A DNA stretch of 35,724 nucleotides from Crocinitomicaceae bacterium (GTDB taxonomy: Bacteria; Bacteroidota; Bacteroidia; Flavobacteriales_D; Crocinitomicaceae), in assembly GCA_022448165.1 (NCBI GenBank), contig JAKVAS010000021.1, positions 1 to 35,724 on the forward strand, in the 5' to 3' direction. Every line of letters begins with the position of its first letter. Within the stretch, counting starts at the first letter, position 1. The translations under genes were made by a program, and so were the position numbers. The notes beneath the pieces are model-generated. The model searched no databases. It had not been told where the DNA came from and was given only the letters and a program-made list of their open reading frames with translations. Below, piece after piece: positions 1 to 8,351 of the stretch.

Positions 1-909
1 TCTATTGATGAATTTTACTTGGATTTGACTGGAATGGATCGTTTTTTTGGATGTCATAAATTGGCACAAGAAATTCGACATAAGATTATTCGAGAGAGTG
101 GTCTTCCTATTTCGTTTGGGTTGTCAACCAATAAAACGGTTTCGAAAATTGCCACGGGAGAAGCAAAACCGAATAACCAAATTCGAATTGAAAAGGGAAC
201 CGAAAAACCATTCTTAGCTCCCCTTTCAGTTAAGAAGATTCCAATGGTAGGAGATAAAACTTACAGATCGTTATGTAATCTGGGAGTAAAACGAATTCAA
301 ACGGTGCAAGAAATGCCAATTGAAATGATGGAGCGAGTTTTTGGCAAGAATGGAATTGCTATCTGGAAGAAGGCAAATGGAATTGATAACTCGGTAGTAG
401 TTCCTTATCGAGAACGAAAATCGATTTCTACTGAACGAACATTTGATAAAGACACAATTGACGTTAAAAAACTGGAAGGAATTCTCACTGCAATGGCAGA
501 AAACCTGGTGTTTCAATTACGGAGAGGTAATAAATTGACATCTTGTGTTACTTTGAAAATAAGGTATTCAGATTTCCAGACATACACTTTACAGAAGAAA
601 ATACCTTATTGTGCTGCAGATCATATAATTGTTCCACTTGTTTTGGAGCTGTATAAGAAATTATACACGCGGAGGGTACTTGTCCGATTGATAGGTGTTC
701 GTTATAGTCACTTGGTGGAAGGTGCGCATCAGATGACTTTGTTTGAAGATCCTTCTTTGTTAAAACTGTATAGGGCAATGGATCATATTCGAGAACGATA
801 TGGTGATAGAGCAGTAATGAAGGCGTCAGGAATGATGGCAAAAAGTATCAATCGTTGGAACCCGTTTGATGGAGAGCCACCACCGTTGCTAGCCAATCGA
901 AGACGTTAA
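1..909 (+). CDS. dinB: DNA polymerase IV (Y-family translesion polymerase), 5'-truncated by window edge
   Basis: Error-prone Y-family polymerase that copies past damaged template bases. The window opens inside the gene: the first codons read SIDEFYLDLTG, the palm motif holding the catalytic Asp-Glu pair, so roughly the first 100 residues are missing. The ORF track starts later at an internal codon, but the frame is open from base 1. Next come a thumb/helix-hairpin-helix region (IPMVGDKTYRSLCNLGVKRI) and the little-finger domain. Near the C-terminus QMTLF fits the sliding-clamp binding motif (QxxLF type), followed by a YGDRAVMKAS segment that I associate with Bacteroidota DinB proteins. The gene ends at TAA 907-909. 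Any lexA/umuD-like neighbour would be upstream, outside the window. The Y-family call is firm; dinB rather than a umuC-like paralogue is likely but not proven. Confidence 0.9.
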   Translation, partial: SIDEFYLDLTGMDRFFGCHKLAQEIRHKIIRESGLPISFGLSTNKTVSKIATGEAKPNNQIRIEKGTEKPFLAPLSVKKIPMVGDKTYRSLCNLGVKRIQTVQEMPIEMMERVFGKNGIAIWKKANGIDNSVVVPYRERKSISTERTFDKDTIDVKKLEGILTAMAENLVFQLRRGNKLTSCVTLKIRYSDFQTYTLQKKIPYCAADHIIVPLVLELYKKLYTRRVLVRLIGVRYSHLVEGAHQMTLFEDPSLLKLYRAMDHIRERYGDRAVMKASGMMAKSINRWNPFDGEPPPLLANRRR

Positions 910-1185
910 TGTAAGTAAGGGAAAATATACCTGTTTTTTCTAATAGGTGTTTTTATGTGGTCCAGTTTTTGGAGGAAGAGCGAACTTGCCATTCGCCGAA
1001 AAGAGCATATGATTTTCAGGGATAACAACCGCTGGATAATTGATTCAATTACCTATTTGAACAGAAAAACGATTTAAACAAAGATTGATAATCTTTTAGA
1101 TACTGCTTTTTCTAATTTCAGGTACCTAGATTCATTCCTAAATTAAGAAGTAGTGACTTTGAAATACATTATGTGTTTTGAAAAG
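910..1185. other. Intergenic region with no convincing gene
   Basis: About 275 bases after dinB. There is a weak hairpin just after the stop (ATACCT...AGGTGT with a 12-base loop and a following T run) that could end dinB transcription. One 40-codon ORF (955-1077, beginning MWSSFWRKSELAI) has no recognisable domain. I see nothing else here. Confidence 0.5.
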
Positions 1186-1213
1186 AAAAGCTCGACATTT
1201 GTTGAGCTTTTTT
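1186..1213 (+). terminator. Intrinsic terminator hairpin
   Basis: AAAAGCTCGAC pairs with GTTGAGCTTTT around an ATTT loop (11 pairs, one G-T), and the T run continues to 1213. It lies about 280 bases after dinB and just before the T9SS remnant, so it may have belonged to a gene now lost. Confidence 0.7.
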
Positions 1214-1245
1214 GTTTACTGGTTTAGTGAGAATGAGTCTTTGAT

Positions 1246-1715
1246 TTGATAACAGATGTATCAATAGGAGTGTCTGGGGCAATAGGAATTCCAGGAGAGA
1301 GTGGTAGTTCTCTGATTAAAATTAAAAATGGAATTTCTTATACGGCTTATGGAGCTTTGACTTTTGCTATTGTATACAGCAAAATTAATGATTGGCAATT
1401 TTATGCCTTCAAAAGTATAATTGAGGATGATCTGGTTGAAATATCTCCAGTGTATGAAGATGAATTAGTCAAAATCTATCCGAATCCAGTTGCAGATATA
1501 GTTAATATAGAATCTGGGAATGAAATTGTTGACGTCGAAGTAATAAATCATGTGAGAAAATCAGTACTTTTTATTCAAGGGAATAATTTGACAAATGAGT
1601 TAGATGTTTCTCATTTCATCCAAGGAGCCTACTTTCTTTGACTGCGTACTTCGAAGGTGCGATTTTAGTGAGCTTTATGAAAGACAGATGCGTAATTCAT
1701 GTCAAATCATTATAA
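1246..1715 (+). pseudogene. Remnant of a T9SS-secreted protein (C-terminal sorting domain), frameshifted
   Basis: The frame lacks an N-terminus: there is a stop at 1234-1236, no signal peptide, and the track start is TTG. From about residue 78 it reads KIYPNPVADIVNIES, the opening of a T9SS type A C-terminal sorting domain, which directs cargo through the type IX secretion machinery to the cell surface. The frame stops at 1639-1641 right after GAYFL, inside the usual end of the domain. One frame over, the sequence continues plausibly as TAYFEGAILVSFMKDRCVIHVKSL up to TAA 1713-1715, as if one T had been lost from the T-rich CTTTCTTTG at 1635-1640. I read this as a decayed 3' end, not a working gene. 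The cargo function is unknown. Confidence 0.65.
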
Positions 1716-1724
1716 CTGCTAATT

Positions 1725-1747
1725 AGAAAAGAAAGAAGTTCTTTTCT
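1725..1747. terminator. Candidate bidirectional terminator between the T9SS remnant and msrA
   Basis: AGAAAAGAA pairs perfectly with TTCTTTTCT around a 5-base loop (9 pairs), one base after the end of msrA on the minus strand. The stem is A/T-rich and the U-tract is poor, so termination strength is uncertain. Confidence 0.4.
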
Positions 1748-1748
1748 A

Positions 1749-2417
1749 TTAATGTAATTTCGCTTCAGCTTTTAAAATTTCGGGCATTTTTTTCTTAAAA
1801 GCGTTTAACCTTGGAATTGATACTGATTTAACATAACCTTGATTTGGATGATTACGTTCGTAATTTTGGTGATAATCTTCAGCAGAATAAAAAATGTCAA
1901 AAGCAGTAACTTCTGTGGTGATCTTCGAGAATGTTTTCTTCTTTTTTAATGACGTAATCTTCTTGTTGATAGTGTTTTTTTCTTCTTGGTTCTGATAAAA
2001 TGCAATGGATCTATATTGTGGTCCAGTATCAGGTCCTTGTTGGTGAAGGGTTGAGGGGTCATGCGAATTGAAAAAGACATCTACTAGTGTTTCGAAGCTA
2101 ACAATTTTGGGGTTGTAATATACTTGTACGGCTTCGGCGTGTTTTGTTTTTCCCGTGCAAATGAGTTCATAGGATGGGTTGGGGATTGAGCCGCCAGAAT
2201 ATCCAGAAATGGCCTCTTGAACACCTTCTACTGACTCAAAGATTGCTTCAACACACCAAAAGCATCCACTGGCAAAATAAGCTGTTTCTAATGAGTCCAA
2301 CGGGAGGGATGTTGCAATGTTTGTTGATGTATTTGTTGGTGTTGTATCGTGTGTCGTTTGTTGGCCACATGCAAAAAGCGCAAGAGACAATATGCTAAGA
2401 GTGAAAAAACGTTTCAT
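1749..2417 (-). CDS. msrA: Peptide-methionine (S)-S-oxide reductase, exported lipoprotein form
   Basis: Reduces methionine-S-sulfoxide in oxidised proteins. The core motif GCFWC (about residues 51-55) carries the catalytic Cys and is followed by VEA, with the conserved Glu. YSGG, HAEAVQVYY and GPQYRS are further family motifs. The N-terminus (MKRFFTLSILSLALFAC) is a lipoprotein signal with the lipidated Cys at residue 17, followed by a Thr/Ser-rich linker, so the enzyme should be anchored in the envelope instead of acting in the cytoplasm. At 222 residues it is a normal MsrA domain plus leader, with no fused MsrB. It stands alone, about 80 bases downstream of the TPR gene on the same strand. 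Electrons would have to come from a periplasmic thiol donor (inference). Confidence 0.95.
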   Translation of the reverse strand: MKRFFTLSILSLALFACGQQTTHDTTPTNTSTNIATSLPLDSLETAYFASGCFWCVEAIFESVEGVQEAISGYSGGSIPNPSYELICTGKTKHAEAVQVYYNPKIVSFETLVDVFFNSHDPSTLHQQGPDTGPQYRSIAFYQNQEEKNTINKKITSLKKKKTFSKITTEVTAFDIFYSAEDYHQNYERNHPNQGYVKSVSIPRLNAFKKKMPEILKAEAKLH

Positions 2418-2500
2418 AATAATTCTTTTTCGGTTTAGTTCGATACCAAATTCAATTACTTACAGATTGCCTGTGAAGAAATGTTAATAAACAAAAAGGG

Positions 2501-4345
2501 TTAGTTGACCGTTTCTTCTTTTTCAGATAAAGGATCTTTCCGTATTTTCTTGAATCTTTTTCTCGCCTCTGTTACGTACAAACTACCTTTGTGTTCAAAT
2601 AGGATTGTTCGGTAGTATTCGGCCGCTTTCTCGGTGTTCATTAAATGGTTTTCATAAATATCACCAAGTTGAAAAAGAGCATCATCCGCGAGGATATCTT
2701 GACCATGATATTTTAGCAATTCTTCTAAAGTTTTTGTCGCATCGTTCCATTGTCCTCGAAGCTTCATAGAATGCGCTTTCTTTAAAAGAATTTCATCTCC
2801 AAGACTATGTCCCGGATATGTGCTGAGGATACTGTCAAAACACATATAAGCTTGGGTGTATTGATGTTGTTCAATAAGTAAATCTGCATTTGCAAACCAA
2901 CGCATTGCAATGTAATTGCTATCAAGTCCGTAGTTATCTGTAATTAATAAGGAGAGTTTCAAGGCATCATTTGCTATTAATTTTGTCGTCGATTGCTTAA
3001 GAACATCTAATTGCGCTTGTGCATATTCAAATTCAGCATCGTAATAGAAAATACGTGCATTTTTAAATTTTGCTTCATGTCCAATGGCTTCATATTTGAA
3101 ATCTTTGTCAATTTGACTATACAATAAAGCTGCCTCCCAAATGTCGCCGTGCAAAACATGAATGTCTGCCAATTCCATTTTAACTGTTGCTCTCTCAAAA
3201 TCCGTAATGCTTGGAATCTTTAAAGCATTGGATAATAATTCAATTGCTTCCAAGCTATTCTCTCCATAAAAGGCTTGAATATGACTAAGTTCAAGGATTA
3301 GTGGAAGCGTTGATTGCGAATTTCCAGCGCGTTCAATTGTAGCTTTATAGGCGTCAATCGTTTCATTTAGTTCTTCAGTCGTAAAATCTCGAAGGGTTGT
3401 TACTTTCAAAAAACGAACATTGAGTAACGCATTGCGTGATCGAACAGAATAGATTGTAGTTTCTTCTTGTGCAATAACTTCCTTAAAGCACTTTTCAGCG
3501 GTGGAATAATCTTTATTTTCTACGCAAATACCTCCCAGATTATACAGTAAACGACCTTCTCCCTTAGATCGTTTGTCAAGTGCTCGGACCTGTACGAATG
3601 CTGCAGGAAAATTCTCTCGTTGAATAAACATCCATGTCAGCATTTCAGAATAAACATCCTCATTAGGATTTTTCTGTGATTTGGAAAGTAGCGCTTGACG
3701 CAGGAGATCATATGTTTCAGATTCTTCTTCTCGAAAATCAATTTTCGATCCTAGGGTGTTTTGTATACTACTTTTGTAAGATGGACTATGATCGAGTAGA
3801 TTTAAGTACTCATTGATCATGTTTTCGGTTTGCCCCATTCCGCTATAATAATCCGCAAAGTAGTGGTTTAATGGATAGGACTTTTTTAATAATTTCCTTC
3901 CTTTTTGAAGTGTCTCAAAGGCAAGTTCATTTTTTGCCTGTGCTTTGAATGCATTGTATAATTGAATAACATCTCGTGAACTTGGATTGAGATCGTCAAT
4001 TAGATTTCGATATATTTTGTTGGATTTATCCGTTTCCTGCGAAGATTCATAGAATTTAGCGAGCAAGACTTCATATTCGATGTTTCCTTTGTTTTTGGAA
4101 ACTTGTTTTTTGAGGATTTTTTCAGCGGTTTTAAAATCTCCGGTTTGGTTTAAGCACTCTAAGTAACGGGTGAAATTGAATTTTGTTGGACTTTGTTCAA
4201 ATAAACGTTCATAGTAAGTTAAGGCTTTGTCAAACTCTTGATTGGAGTAGTAATATTGGGCCAATTGTTGATCCGAACCTCCATCTTGAGAAAAACTCAA
4301 CTGAGGTATTAAAAGAAAGGATAAAACAATTAATAAATATTTCAT
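2501..4345 (-). CDS. Exported tetratricopeptide-repeat protein
   Basis: A 614-residue protein with a Sec signal peptide (MKYLLIVLSFLLIPQLSFSQ, cleavage likely after about residue 19). It consists of helical TPR-type repeats throughout. Clear examples are YYSNQEFDKALTYYERLF near the N-terminus, NLGGICVENKDYSTAEKCFK in the middle and ALFQLGDIYENHLMNTEKAA near the C-terminus. TPR arrays are protein-binding scaffolds; no enzymatic motif is visible. It lies 17 bases after the lipoprotein gene and follows the OmpA-domain gene, so the three probably form one operon for a periplasmic or outer-membrane assembly. The exact partner is unknown. The start is chosen at the ATG giving the signal peptide. 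Confidence 0.85.
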   Translation of the reverse strand: MKYLLIVLSFLLIPQLSFSQDGGSDQQLAQYYYSNQEFDKALTYYERLFEQSPTKFNFTRYLECLNQTGDFKTAEKILKKQVSKNKGNIEYEVLLAKFYESSQETDKSNKIYRNLIDDLNPSSRDVIQLYNAFKAQAKNELAFETLQKGRKLLKKSYPLNHYFADYYSGMGQTENMINEYLNLLDHSPSYKSSIQNTLGSKIDFREEESETYDLLRQALLSKSQKNPNEDVYSEMLTWMFIQRENFPAAFVQVRALDKRSKGEGRLLYNLGGICVENKDYSTAEKCFKEVIAQEETTIYSVRSRNALLNVRFLKVTTLRDFTTEELNETIDAYKATIERAGNSQSTLPLILELSHIQAFYGENSLEAIELLSNALKIPSITDFERATVKMELADIHVLHGDIWEAALLYSQIDKDFKYEAIGHEAKFKNARIFYYDAEFEYAQAQLDVLKQSTTKLIANDALKLSLLITDNYGLDSNYIAMRWFANADLLIEQHQYTQAYMCFDSILSTYPGHSLGDEILLKKAHSMKLRGQWNDATKTLEELLKYHGQDILADDALFQLGDIYENHLMNTEKAAEYYRTILFEHKGSLYVTEARKRFKKIRKDPLSEKEETVN

Positions 4346-4362
4346 ATTAATCCAAGTTACAA

Positions 4363-4908
4363 TTATTGTTCCCCTTTATCACGAAGTTCTAAAGAAAAAG
4401 TCTCAAGTTCTTCATGTAATTCATCAAATGTTTTTAAACAATACTCACGATTTTCCATGTATTCATTAAGAAGGGAGCGAATTTGGCTTACTTTCTCTTT
4501 TTCAAAATCAATATATTCATTGTACTTATTTCTTTTACCGCTTCCATTTTTAATGTCGGTAGCCAGAGATGTTAACTTGATTCTTTCCTCTTCAATACCT
4601 TTAGTTATGGCCGTTCCTCCTTTACCCATTGGAGTGAATTTTTTACGCATTACTTTATAAGCATCCATTTTACGCCCAAGAGCCATGTTGATGGTGTCAC
4701 ATACATAGTATGTTTTTATTCTGTTTTCAACAGCATACGCTTGTAAAGACATGCTGGAAATTGAGTCTATTTTGAATTCGTTAAATGTTGTTTGGATGCT
4801 ATCGAGTGATGTTTCAAGAGCAGATATCCGCTCAAGTTGTGCTGATTTTTCTAAATCAGCACAAGACGTAAAAACAAGCAATGCAATAATGCCAACAATG
4901 ATTTTCAT
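4363..4908 (-). CDS. Coiled-coil lipoprotein of unknown function
   Basis: A 181-residue protein starting with a lipoprotein signal (MKIIVGIIALLVFTSC, lipidated Cys at about residue 16). A heptad-like stretch follows directly (LEKSAQLERISALETSLDSI), and a second charged helical stretch lies near the C-terminus (ENREYCLKTFDELHEELETF), so an envelope coiled-coil protein is likely. I recognise no named family. It sits between the OmpA-domain gene (55 bases upstream) and the TPR gene (17 bases downstream) on the same strand, which suggests co-expression. OmpA-domain protein plus lipoprotein plus TPR protein suggests a peptidoglycan-linked envelope complex (inference). Confidence 0.75.
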   Translation of the reverse strand: MKIIVGIIALLVFTSCADLEKSAQLERISALETSLDSIQTTFNEFKIDSISSMSLQAYAVENRIKTYYVCDTINMALGRKMDAYKVMRKKFTPMGKGGTAITKGIEEERIKLTSLATDIKNGSGKRNKYNEYIDFEKEKVSQIRSLLNEYMENREYCLKTFDELHEELETFSLELRDKGEQ

Positions 4909-4963
4909 GATACTTTTTTAGTAAAAATACGAAAGTATAGAAACGTAAGAGCCGATTTAAGAC

Positions 4964-5812
4964 TTATTGAGTAAAGTGTTTTGAAAAGATAACATCTACT
5001 CGTCGGTTTTTCTGTCTGTCTTCTTTGGTTTTTTCTGGGGTGATGACAGGTAACTTATTGCTGTACCCCTGATAGTCGACTCGTTTCGGAGAGATAGACC
5101 TGTGGACAAGGTAATTGTATACCCGCATAGCTCTGTTATGGGATAAAGGTAGGTTGTTTCCACAGCAAACGTGACCTCTGATGTGAGCGGAAATGTTTGA
5201 ATTGTAATGAAGAAAATTGTATAGCTCTACTAGTTGAGGATCGTTCGGGTGCAGAAATGCGTCTGTGCCAGGTTGAAATAGAATAGAAAGTTGAATCGTA
5301 ACTTCATTCAGAGTAGTGTCTTTTAGAAAATTTATAAAATTCGAAGTCAAGCTATTTTCGTTCTGATTTAATGGTACTTCCGAGGGTTCAGTTTTTTTGA
5401 CTTTTTTGACTTTTTCACTTATTTCATCGGCTTTAGAATAGATAATGTCTACTCTTCTTTTTTCGCTATTAGAATAATTCCGTGTGTGTGCAGGGTGTAC
5501 TTCGCCATTTCCAGACCATTTGATTGATGATTCATTTGTTATTGAAAGGATTTTTAATACAGTTTTTACTCTTTTGTTGCTTAAATATAGATTGTAGGTT
5601 GTCGATCCAAGTGTGTCGCAGTAACCCTTGAGCTCTTTTAAATTTAGGCCTTCATGAATTATCGTTTCTTTAAAAATCGTAAGTTTTTCCGTTGATTCCT
5701 TGGATAAATAAGAGGAGTTGGAAGCGAAATATATGGAGAGTGTGTCATTATCGGTTTGTGCAAATGTTGACACTGTGAGCATGAGAAATAGTTGGATTAA
5801 GATAGTTTTCAT
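4964..5812 (-). CDS. Periplasmic protein with two OmpA-like peptidoglycan-binding domains
   Basis: A 282-residue protein with a signal peptide (MKTILIQLFLMLTVSTFAQ). There are two OmpA C-terminal-type domains in a row. Domain 1 (about residues 22-130) has LSNKRVKTVLKIL and ends NSEKRRVDIIYS. Domain 2 (about 165-282) has LSHNRAMRVYNYLV and ends KNRRVDVIFS. Both carry the family's NxxR-type signature for binding the peptidoglycan diaminopimelate group. The domains are joined by a Lys/Glu/Ser-rich linker (about 130-160). Unlike most OmpA-family proteins there is no beta-barrel or lipobox, so it should be a soluble periplasmic protein. It is the first gene of the putative three-gene group running to 2501. 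The partner function is unknown. Confidence 0.85.
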   Translation of the reverse strand: MKTILIQLFLMLTVSTFAQTDNDTLSIYFASNSSYLSKESTEKLTIFKETIIHEGLNLKELKGYCDTLGSTTYNLYLSNKRVKTVLKILSITNESSIKWSGNGEVHPAHTRNYSNSEKRRVDIIYSKADEISEKVKKVKKTEPSEVPLNQNENSLTSNFINFLKDTTLNEVTIQLSILFQPGTDAFLHPNDPQLVELYNFLHYNSNISAHIRGHVCCGNNLPLSHNRAMRVYNYLVHRSISPKRVDYQGYSNKLPVITPEKTKEDRQKNRRVDVIFSKHFTQ

Positions 5813-5980
5813 GTTATTGTTTAACGGAAATTGACCTAGATGGTTACGATGATGATGGTTGGGTCTTAGTGTTACTTATGCGATATATATTAGTTTCTGT
5901 TATTCTGTAATGTGTGCTTACGAGCATTAACTTGATGATTTGTTAGTGTGTGTATTGATGCTTTAATTTTAGTTTGGAAC

Positions 5981-6019
5981 AAAAAAAGAACAGGGCTTAC
6001 ACTCAGTGTAAGCCCTGTT
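5981..6019 (-). terminator. Strong intrinsic terminator for serS
   Basis: AACAGGGCTTACACT faces AGTGTAAGCCCTGTT across a 3-4 base loop (about 14 perfect pairs, 5989-6019). On the minus strand it is followed by a T-rich tract (complement of the A run 5981-5987). It lies 25 bases past the serS stop. Confidence 0.9.
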
Positions 6020-6043
6020 AAAATTGTGAATGGGTATATATAA

Positions 6044-7312
6044 TTAGATCTCTGTAAATCCAGTGTACTTATGTAAAGCTTCAGGAATTTCAATTCCTTT
6101 TTCTGTTTGATAGTTTTCTAGTATACAAGCCACGATTCTTGGTAATGCTAATGCTGAACCATTTAACGTGTGGCATAGTTGTGACTTCTTGTTAGCATTC
6201 TTAAATCGAAGTTTCAATCTTGTTGTTTGAAAAGTATCAAATCTAGAAACAGAACTAACTTCGAGCCATTTCTTTTGGGCTGCAGAATAAACTTCAAAAT
6301 CATAAGTCATGGCAGCTGCAAAACCTGTGTCACCTCCACAAAGTCGAAGAATTCTGTAGTGCAATCCAAGTTTTTCTAATAGGCCCTTTACGTGATTTAC
6401 CATTTCTGTTAAAGCCTTTTCAGAGTTGTTAGGATGCTCAATACGAACAATTTCAACTTTGTCAAATTGGTGAAGACGGTTAAGACCACGAACATGAGCT
6501 CCATAAGAACCAGCTTCGCGACGGAAACAAGGTGTGTGACCTGTTAGTTTTATAGAGAAGTTTTCATCAGGGAGCAAAACATTTCTGTAAATATTCGTCA
6601 ATGGAACTTCTCCGGTAGGAATCAAGTATAAATCATCCGATTCAGAATAATACATCTGTCCTTCTTTGTCGGGTAATTGACCCGTCCCGTATCCTGATGC
6701 TTCATTAACAACATGAGGAACCTGGTGTTCGGTATATCCTGCACTTTCCGCTTCTTCCAAGAAGAAATTAATTAATGCACGTTGTAATTTTGCTCCTTTT
6801 CCTTTGTAAACTGGGAATCCTGCCCCTGTTATTTTTACACCAAGTTCGAAATCAATTAAATCATATTTATCAGCAAGCTCCCAATGAGGATGGGGAGTAA
6901 ACCCATAAACAGGTTCTTTGCCATGTTCTTCAATGATCTCATTGTCTTCTTCATTACGTCCCTGCTTTACTAAGGAGTTTGGGACGTTAGGAAGTTGATA
7001 CATCAATGATGTAATTTTTTCATCTAATTCATCCACTTTTGTTTTTAGGTCGGCTTCAGAACTTTTTAACTCACCAGTTTTTGCTTTAGCAGCATTCGCT
7101 TCTTCTTGTTTTCCTTCTTTAAAAAGAATGCCTATTTGCTTAGATATTTGATTCATCTCAGCAGCAATAGACTCTAGCGAGGCTTTGGATGCTCTCCACT
7201 GTTCATCAAGTGTTAATATTTCATCAATAATAGGACTAGCGTCAAAGTGACGTTTTTGTAATCCTTCAATGATCTCGTCTTTGTTTGTTCGAATGCGTTG
7301 TATTTCGAGCAT
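6044..7312 (-). CDS. serS: Serine--tRNA ligase
   Basis: Charges tRNA-Ser with serine. This is a full-length (422-residue) class II synthetase. The N-terminal about 105 residues form the long antiparallel coiled coil that grips the tRNA variable arm (SLESIAAEMNQISKQIG... TKVDELDEKITSLMYQLP). The catalytic core has TGEVPLTNIYRN, the motif 2 loop FRREAGSYGAHVRGL and the motif 3 segment HTLNGSALALPRIVACILEN. It starts at ATG 7312 and lies between two intrinsic terminators, so it is probably transcribed on its own from the rpmA-serS gap. Confidence 0.97.
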   Translation of the reverse strand: MLEIQRIRTNKDEIIEGLQKRHFDASPIIDEILTLDEQWRASKASLESIAAEMNQISKQIGILFKEGKQEEANAAKAKTGELKSSEADLKTKVDELDEKITSLMYQLPNVPNSLVKQGRNEEDNEIIEEHGKEPVYGFTPHPHWELADKYDLIDFELGVKITGAGFPVYKGKGAKLQRALINFFLEEAESAGYTEHQVPHVVNEASGYGTGQLPDKEGQMYYSESDDLYLIPTGEVPLTNIYRNVLLPDENFSIKLTGHTPCFRREAGSYGAHVRGLNRLHQFDKVEIVRIEHPNNSEKALTEMVNHVKGLLEKLGLHYRILRLCGGDTGFAAAMTYDFEVYSAAQKKWLEVSSVSRFDTFQTTRLKLRFKNANKKSQLCHTLNGSALALPRIVACILENYQTEKGIEIPEALHKYTGFTEI

Positions 7313-7380
7313 GATACTGGGTTTGTTTTCTAGGGTACGAATTTAGTTCTTTTGTTGATGGAAATGGATTTCTTAGCAAC

Positions 7381-7411
7381 AAAAAAAAGGGACCTCTTTC
7401 GAGACCCCTTT
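7381..7411 (-). terminator. Intrinsic terminator of the rplU-rpmA operon
   Basis: Read on the minus strand, AAAGGGGTCTC pairs with GAGGTCCCTTT around GAAA (11 pairs, two of them G-U) and runs into an 8-base T tract. The wobble pairs work only on the minus strand, which fixes the direction. It starts 20 bases after the rpmA stop. Confidence 0.85.
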
Positions 7412-7430
7412 CAAATAATTGTGCGTTCAA

Positions 7431-7700
7431 TTATGCTTCAGTAGTCTCAAAAGGAACTATTGATACAAACGAACGATTGTTTTTCTTTTTACGGAATTCT
7501 ACTACTCCATCAGTCAAAGCAAACAAAGTGTGATCTTTTCCGATCCCAACGTTTGTTCCTGGGTGATGTTGAGTTCCTCTTTGACGAACAATAATATTAC
7601 CAGCAATTGCTGCTTGTCCTCCAAAAATTTTAACTCCTAATCGTTTACTTTCTGATTCACGACCGTTTTTAGAACTACCGACTCCTTTTTTATGTGCCAT
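7431..7700 (-). CDS. rpmA: 50S ribosomal protein L27
   Basis: Ribosomal large-subunit protein whose N-terminal tail reaches the peptidyl-transferase centre. The sequence [24 protein letters not shown] and the core [19 protein letters not shown] are typical of L27. It is 89 residues, the usual length. It begins directly with MAHKK, without the cleavable N-terminal extension found in Firmicutes L27. It lies 41 bases after rplU and just before a terminator, so it is the second gene of a two-gene operon. Confidence 0.97.
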   Translation of the reverse strand: MAHKKGVGSSKNGRESESKRLGVKIFGGQAAIAGNIIVRQRGTQHHPGTNVGIGKDHTLFALTDGVVEFRKKKNNRSFVSIVPFETTEA

Positions 7701-7741
7701 GGTGTTTTAATTTTCGATTCCATCCAAATGGAGGGAGTCAG

Positions 7742-8053
7742 TTATGCTTTAATATCTTTAATCGTAATCGCTGTAAAGCTCTGACGATGTCCGTTTCTCT
7801 TTTTGTAACCTTTTCTACGCTTCTTTTTGAAAACGATTACCTTGTCACCTTTTAAGTGCTCTTCTACTTGTGCAGTAACTTTTGCACCTTTTATAGCTGG
7901 GGCGCCAAGTGTCACTTTTCCATCGTTGTCTACTAAAAGCACTTTATCGAAGTCAACCTTCTTTCCTGCTTCTGCATCTAAACGGTGAACAAAGATCTTT
8001 TGGTCTTTTTGCACCTTAAACTGCTGCCCTGCTATCTCTACAATTGCGTACAT
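7742..8053 (-). CDS. rplU: 50S ribosomal protein L21
   Basis: Large-subunit ribosomal protein that binds 23S rRNA. It has 103 residues with the start [15 protein letters not shown] and the basic signature [16 protein letters not shown] near the C-terminus, both typical of L21. It is the first gene of the rplU-rpmA operon. A good Bacteroidota promoter lies about 45 bases upstream (8096-8125). Confidence 0.97.
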   Translation of the reverse strand: MYAIVEIAGQQFKVQKDQKIFVHRLDAEAGKKVDFDKVLLVDNDGKVTLGAPAIKGAKVTAQVEEHLKGDKVIVFKKKRRKGYKKRNGHRQSFTAITIKDIKA

Positions 8054-8079
8054 AATAGCTAAATTCTATTTGTTAATAA

Positions 8080-8091
8080 CCCAAAATTGGG
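8080..8091 (-). promoter_or_regulatory. Palindrome in the rplU leader
   Basis: CCCAAAATTGGG is a perfect 12-base palindrome lying just downstream of the predicted -7 element, in the expected first bases of the rplU transcript. It could be an operator or a small leader hairpin; nothing in the sequence decides which. Confidence 0.3.
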
Positions 8092-8095
8092 ACGA

Positions 8096-8125
8096 CAAAG
8101 ATAGATTTTTTTATTAACAATGCAA
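8096..8125 (-). promoter_or_regulatory. Bacteroidota-type promoter for rplU-rpmA
   Basis: On the minus strand TATCTTTG (8103-8096) matches the -7 consensus TAnnTTTG exactly. A TTG (8125-8123) lies 19 bases upstream, in the range expected for the -33 element. It is directed at rplU, 43 bases away. Confidence 0.7.
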
Positions 8126-8351
8126 TGTGTGGACAGTAAAAAGAAGTTTTTTGGTGTGTTTTTTTTATTAAGCTGGTTCAATGGGTGTTGCAGTAGGTGT
8201 GCTTGTGTGTTTCTGAATTCATTGTTATGTGGATAAAATGCTATGTGAAATCAGTGGAGGTAAGAAAAAGAATTGGGGTATGGAGACGTAGGGGTTGGTT
8301 TTTGGCACGTAAATTGAAATACACTACTCGAAATCTTTAAAACACGGAATT

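Noticed and set aside
955-1077. 40-codon ORF (MWSSFWRKSELAI...) after dinB
   Set aside because: Too short, no domain or signal, no ribosome site; recorded only inside the intergenic entry.
5890-6093. 67-residue minus-strand ORF overlapping the serS end
   Set aside because: It runs through the serS terminator and 3' end in another frame, has no recognisable features, and looks like a chance ORF.
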